Positions 62,111-64,000 of a stretch of 64,000 nt of DNA are shown piece by piece. A program made the position numbers and the translations under genes. The notes under the pieces are model-generated. The model worked only from the letters and a program-made list of their open reading frames with translations, was not told the DNA's origin and searched no databases. Location: assembly GCA_033239125.1 (NCBI GenBank), contig BSWB01000006.1, positions 33,410,001 through 33,474,000 on the forward strand, given 5' to 3'. Each line of letters opens with the position of its first letter. Positions within the stretch are counted from its first letter, which is position 1. This DNA comes from Fagopyrum homotropicum (Eukaryota; Streptophyta; Magnoliopsida; Caryophyllales; Polygonaceae).

Positions 62111-63860
62111 TTGATAGCATGAATTATAGTCTATATTTTGTGACCTGTTTAGACGTTTTATCTTCAATAATCTGCATGTTTGGATGTATATTATGTGATT
62201 ATGTTTTCGTTTCATCTACCTTTGCGGGAATCGAGGTCTACACCAAGTTTCGTTGTAATCGTAGGTAAAATGGCACGTTTTGCATCAAAATGGAGCTAAA
62301 GGAGCTAAGGAGTCATTGGAGCTACATTCAGGAGCTTAAGGAAGAATCCAAGAATCATGGAAATGGATTGAAGAATCACTTTGGACCAGATTTGAGAGAT
62401 TTCACATTCAGTTTAGAGTCACCTCGGTTAGCTACCGTACCATCTCGACCGAGGTGATCCAGAGGAGCGTCCCGACCGAGGCGAGCACCTTGGACGCGGC
62501 GAGATATATTTTATTCTTGGCTGAGATCTTTTATTTTTGGAAAGAGGATCTTATATTTTTAGGCTGGATTCCTGGAAGGAAGAAGATAATTCAGCTGATA
62601 TATTTTACCTATTTTATGGGAAAATATCTTTCTAAGATCTTTTATCTTTGGGAGGTAATTTTACTATAAAAAGGGTTGGATTTTCCACAAATCTGGCATC
62701 CGCTTACAGCTGGAAAACATCCACTACAGCAGGGAGATTTGAAGAACCTTTTTGGAAGGTTGAAGGAAGATTGAAGGAAGGAAGTTGATAGCTTTTATAG
62801 CTTTTGTGAAGGGTTTTGTAAGATTCTCTTAGATCCCATTCTTTGTTGATTTGTCTTATTGGATTGTGATCCAAGGAACAAGCATTTGATAATTGCTTCA
62901 GTTATTGAAACCTCGTTCTTAAGGTTTTTGTGTTCAATTATTCACTTTCTTCCCTTATATTTGATTATTGCATTCATGATGATGAGTGGCTAATTTCTTT
63001 GTTTGATTCTAGGGTGATTGGATGAAGGTTGTGGGAAAAACAATGATAGAATAATCTTAATTCCAGTAGGACCCTGAAAGCTCGAGTCTTTATCCTTAAC
63101 CCTAGAACATCTCGCTTAGTCGATGAACATCTCAGCCGGGGTGGAATTCATCTAACCGAGGTGACCTTTTCTGATCCGAAACTGAGAGTTAAGTGTTAGA
63201 GTTTGCCAAATCCTGTTCTTATTACACCTTTCCTGGTTCAATGCAAGCTTAGGATGAGACTTACCCGGTAATTCCTTTGTTTGTTTACCCAAGATCATAA
63301 GTGTAGGTAATAAAGGTTTATCCTTTATTGGGGTTTGAGTGTGCCTTCATCCCATCTTTGTGAGTTAGCCTGAGACTTACCCGGTAAAGGTTGATTCTAT
63401 TCCCTTAGTTGGTTTGTTGGTTTGAGGTTATAGTTCTTTTCCTTAATTCCTTGAGACTTACCCGGTAATAGGAGTTGCGGTTTGGGATTAGTGAGTAGTG
63501 AGACTTACCCGGTGATCTAATCCACTTTAGTAACACCTTCCCTTTGCAAAATCTCAGCTTTGTCCGCTTGTCTTTAGATCTTGAGTTGGAACCACAACTA
63601 GATGCTTTAATCCCTAGAATTGCATATTTCTTTAATTGAATTTTTTTTTTATCATCTTTCATTGTTTTAATCGCAATTTGTGGTTAGTAATTACATAGAC
63701 TACCTACACCTGCTTTGTTTCACTAAGTCCCTGTGATCGACCCCTGGAATTTCTTGTTTTTTACTACGATTGACCCGTACACTGCGGGTTCGCATCCTTG
63801 TTTTAAGCTTACATCTAGGGTTATAAATTTAAAGCTTGCACACACCGTTTGGAGCGAACA
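62111..63860 (+). mobile_element. Element K: solo LTR of the G family
   Basis: 62112-63860 matches the G LTR end to end (TGATAGCATG to GGAGCGAACA). Flanks are ACATA (62106-62110) and ACATA (63861-63865), with one extra T at 62111. No primer site follows, so it is a solo LTR formed by LTR-LTR recombination. Contains the 71-codon U3 ORF (62454-62669), four GAGACTTACCCGG motifs and the TATA-region sequence (CTATAAAAAGGG). Confidence 0.9.
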
Positions 63861-64000
63861 ACATAGTTAGGATGAAATATGCATGCAAACTCAAAATAAA
63901 ACATCTTTTTAGGTGAATGTGCTTCTAGTCAATAGATCAACCTCAAACCTTGCTTCATTCATCCTTGAAAATGCTCACATACACAAACCAAAGGATGTAG
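63861..64000. other. Interior of element J after K
   Basis: No coding sequence recognised; continues J to the window edge. Confidence 0.5.

Larger units (their letters stand above)
60418..64000 (-). mobile_element. Element J: gypsy element, 3' LTR and start of interior, carrying solo LTR K
   Basis: LTR 60418-62048 then PPT, hairpin 62069-62088 and untranslated DNA to 62110, interrupted by K, resuming 63861-64000 at the window edge. The LTR resembles F's in parts (CGTACACTGCGGGTT) and carries the CCACGGCCGTGG motif. Confidence 0.75.

Overview
The window is plant nuclear DNA, most likely from an angiosperm with a large, transposon-rich genome. Evidence: Athila/Tat-type Ty3-gypsy and Ty1-copia LTR retrotransposons with tRNA-Asp and tRNA-iMet primer sites, plant L1-type LINE remnants, and one two-exon defensin-like gene. 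I cannot name the species. About nine tenths of the window is retrotransposon, much of it nested. Elements are lettered by position.

Left block (1-21150). A copia element (C, minus, about 17957-21150) was hit by a gypsy element (A, minus, 1-17951; it runs off the left edge). A's 5' LTR was then hit by a complete Athila-like element (B, minus, 6102-17585, target duplication GCTCT).

Central block (21620-49800). An old RNase H-like coding fragment (plus strand) is split by copia element D (21799-49530, duplication GTGGA). D's gag is split by a gag-only copia element E (25489-48650, duplication ACTTT). E's 3' LTR is split twice: by a short non-autonomous gypsy element F (26005-32536, duplication ATATG) and by a complete Athila-like element G (33492-44884, duplication CAAGC). 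E's other LTR is uninterrupted and shows the empty site for both insertions.

Right block (49800-64000). It starts with a LINE zinc-finger remnant (minus) and AT-rich DNA. The only intact host-type gene follows: a defensin-like gene at 51606-51904 with a signal peptide, a 68-bp phase-1 intron and eight cysteines. After unassigned DNA with a tandem duplication comes a LINE (H, plus) broken by a gypsy element (I, minus, 56003-60417). I is truncated by another gypsy LTR (J, minus), and J carries a solo LTR (K).

Main points of interest. B and G carry gag, protease, integrase and a third ATHILA-type ORF, but both lack reverse transcriptase and RNase H at the same protease-integrase junction, so they look like an RT-less family that must borrow an RT. 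Each gypsy family carries its own GC-rich inverted-repeat motif, dispersed at module boundaries and in LTRs: CCTCG-GT-CGAGG in B/G/I/K, CCGC-AGGG-GCGG in A, CCACGGCCGTGG in F/J. A hairpin next to the polypurine tract is kept in five elements, with a compensatory change in F. A second PPT-like tract lies internally, and a 16-bp motif occurs four times per LTR with similar spacing in two families. The stop codons that break B and G all differ from the sister copy by C-to-T or G-to-A changes.
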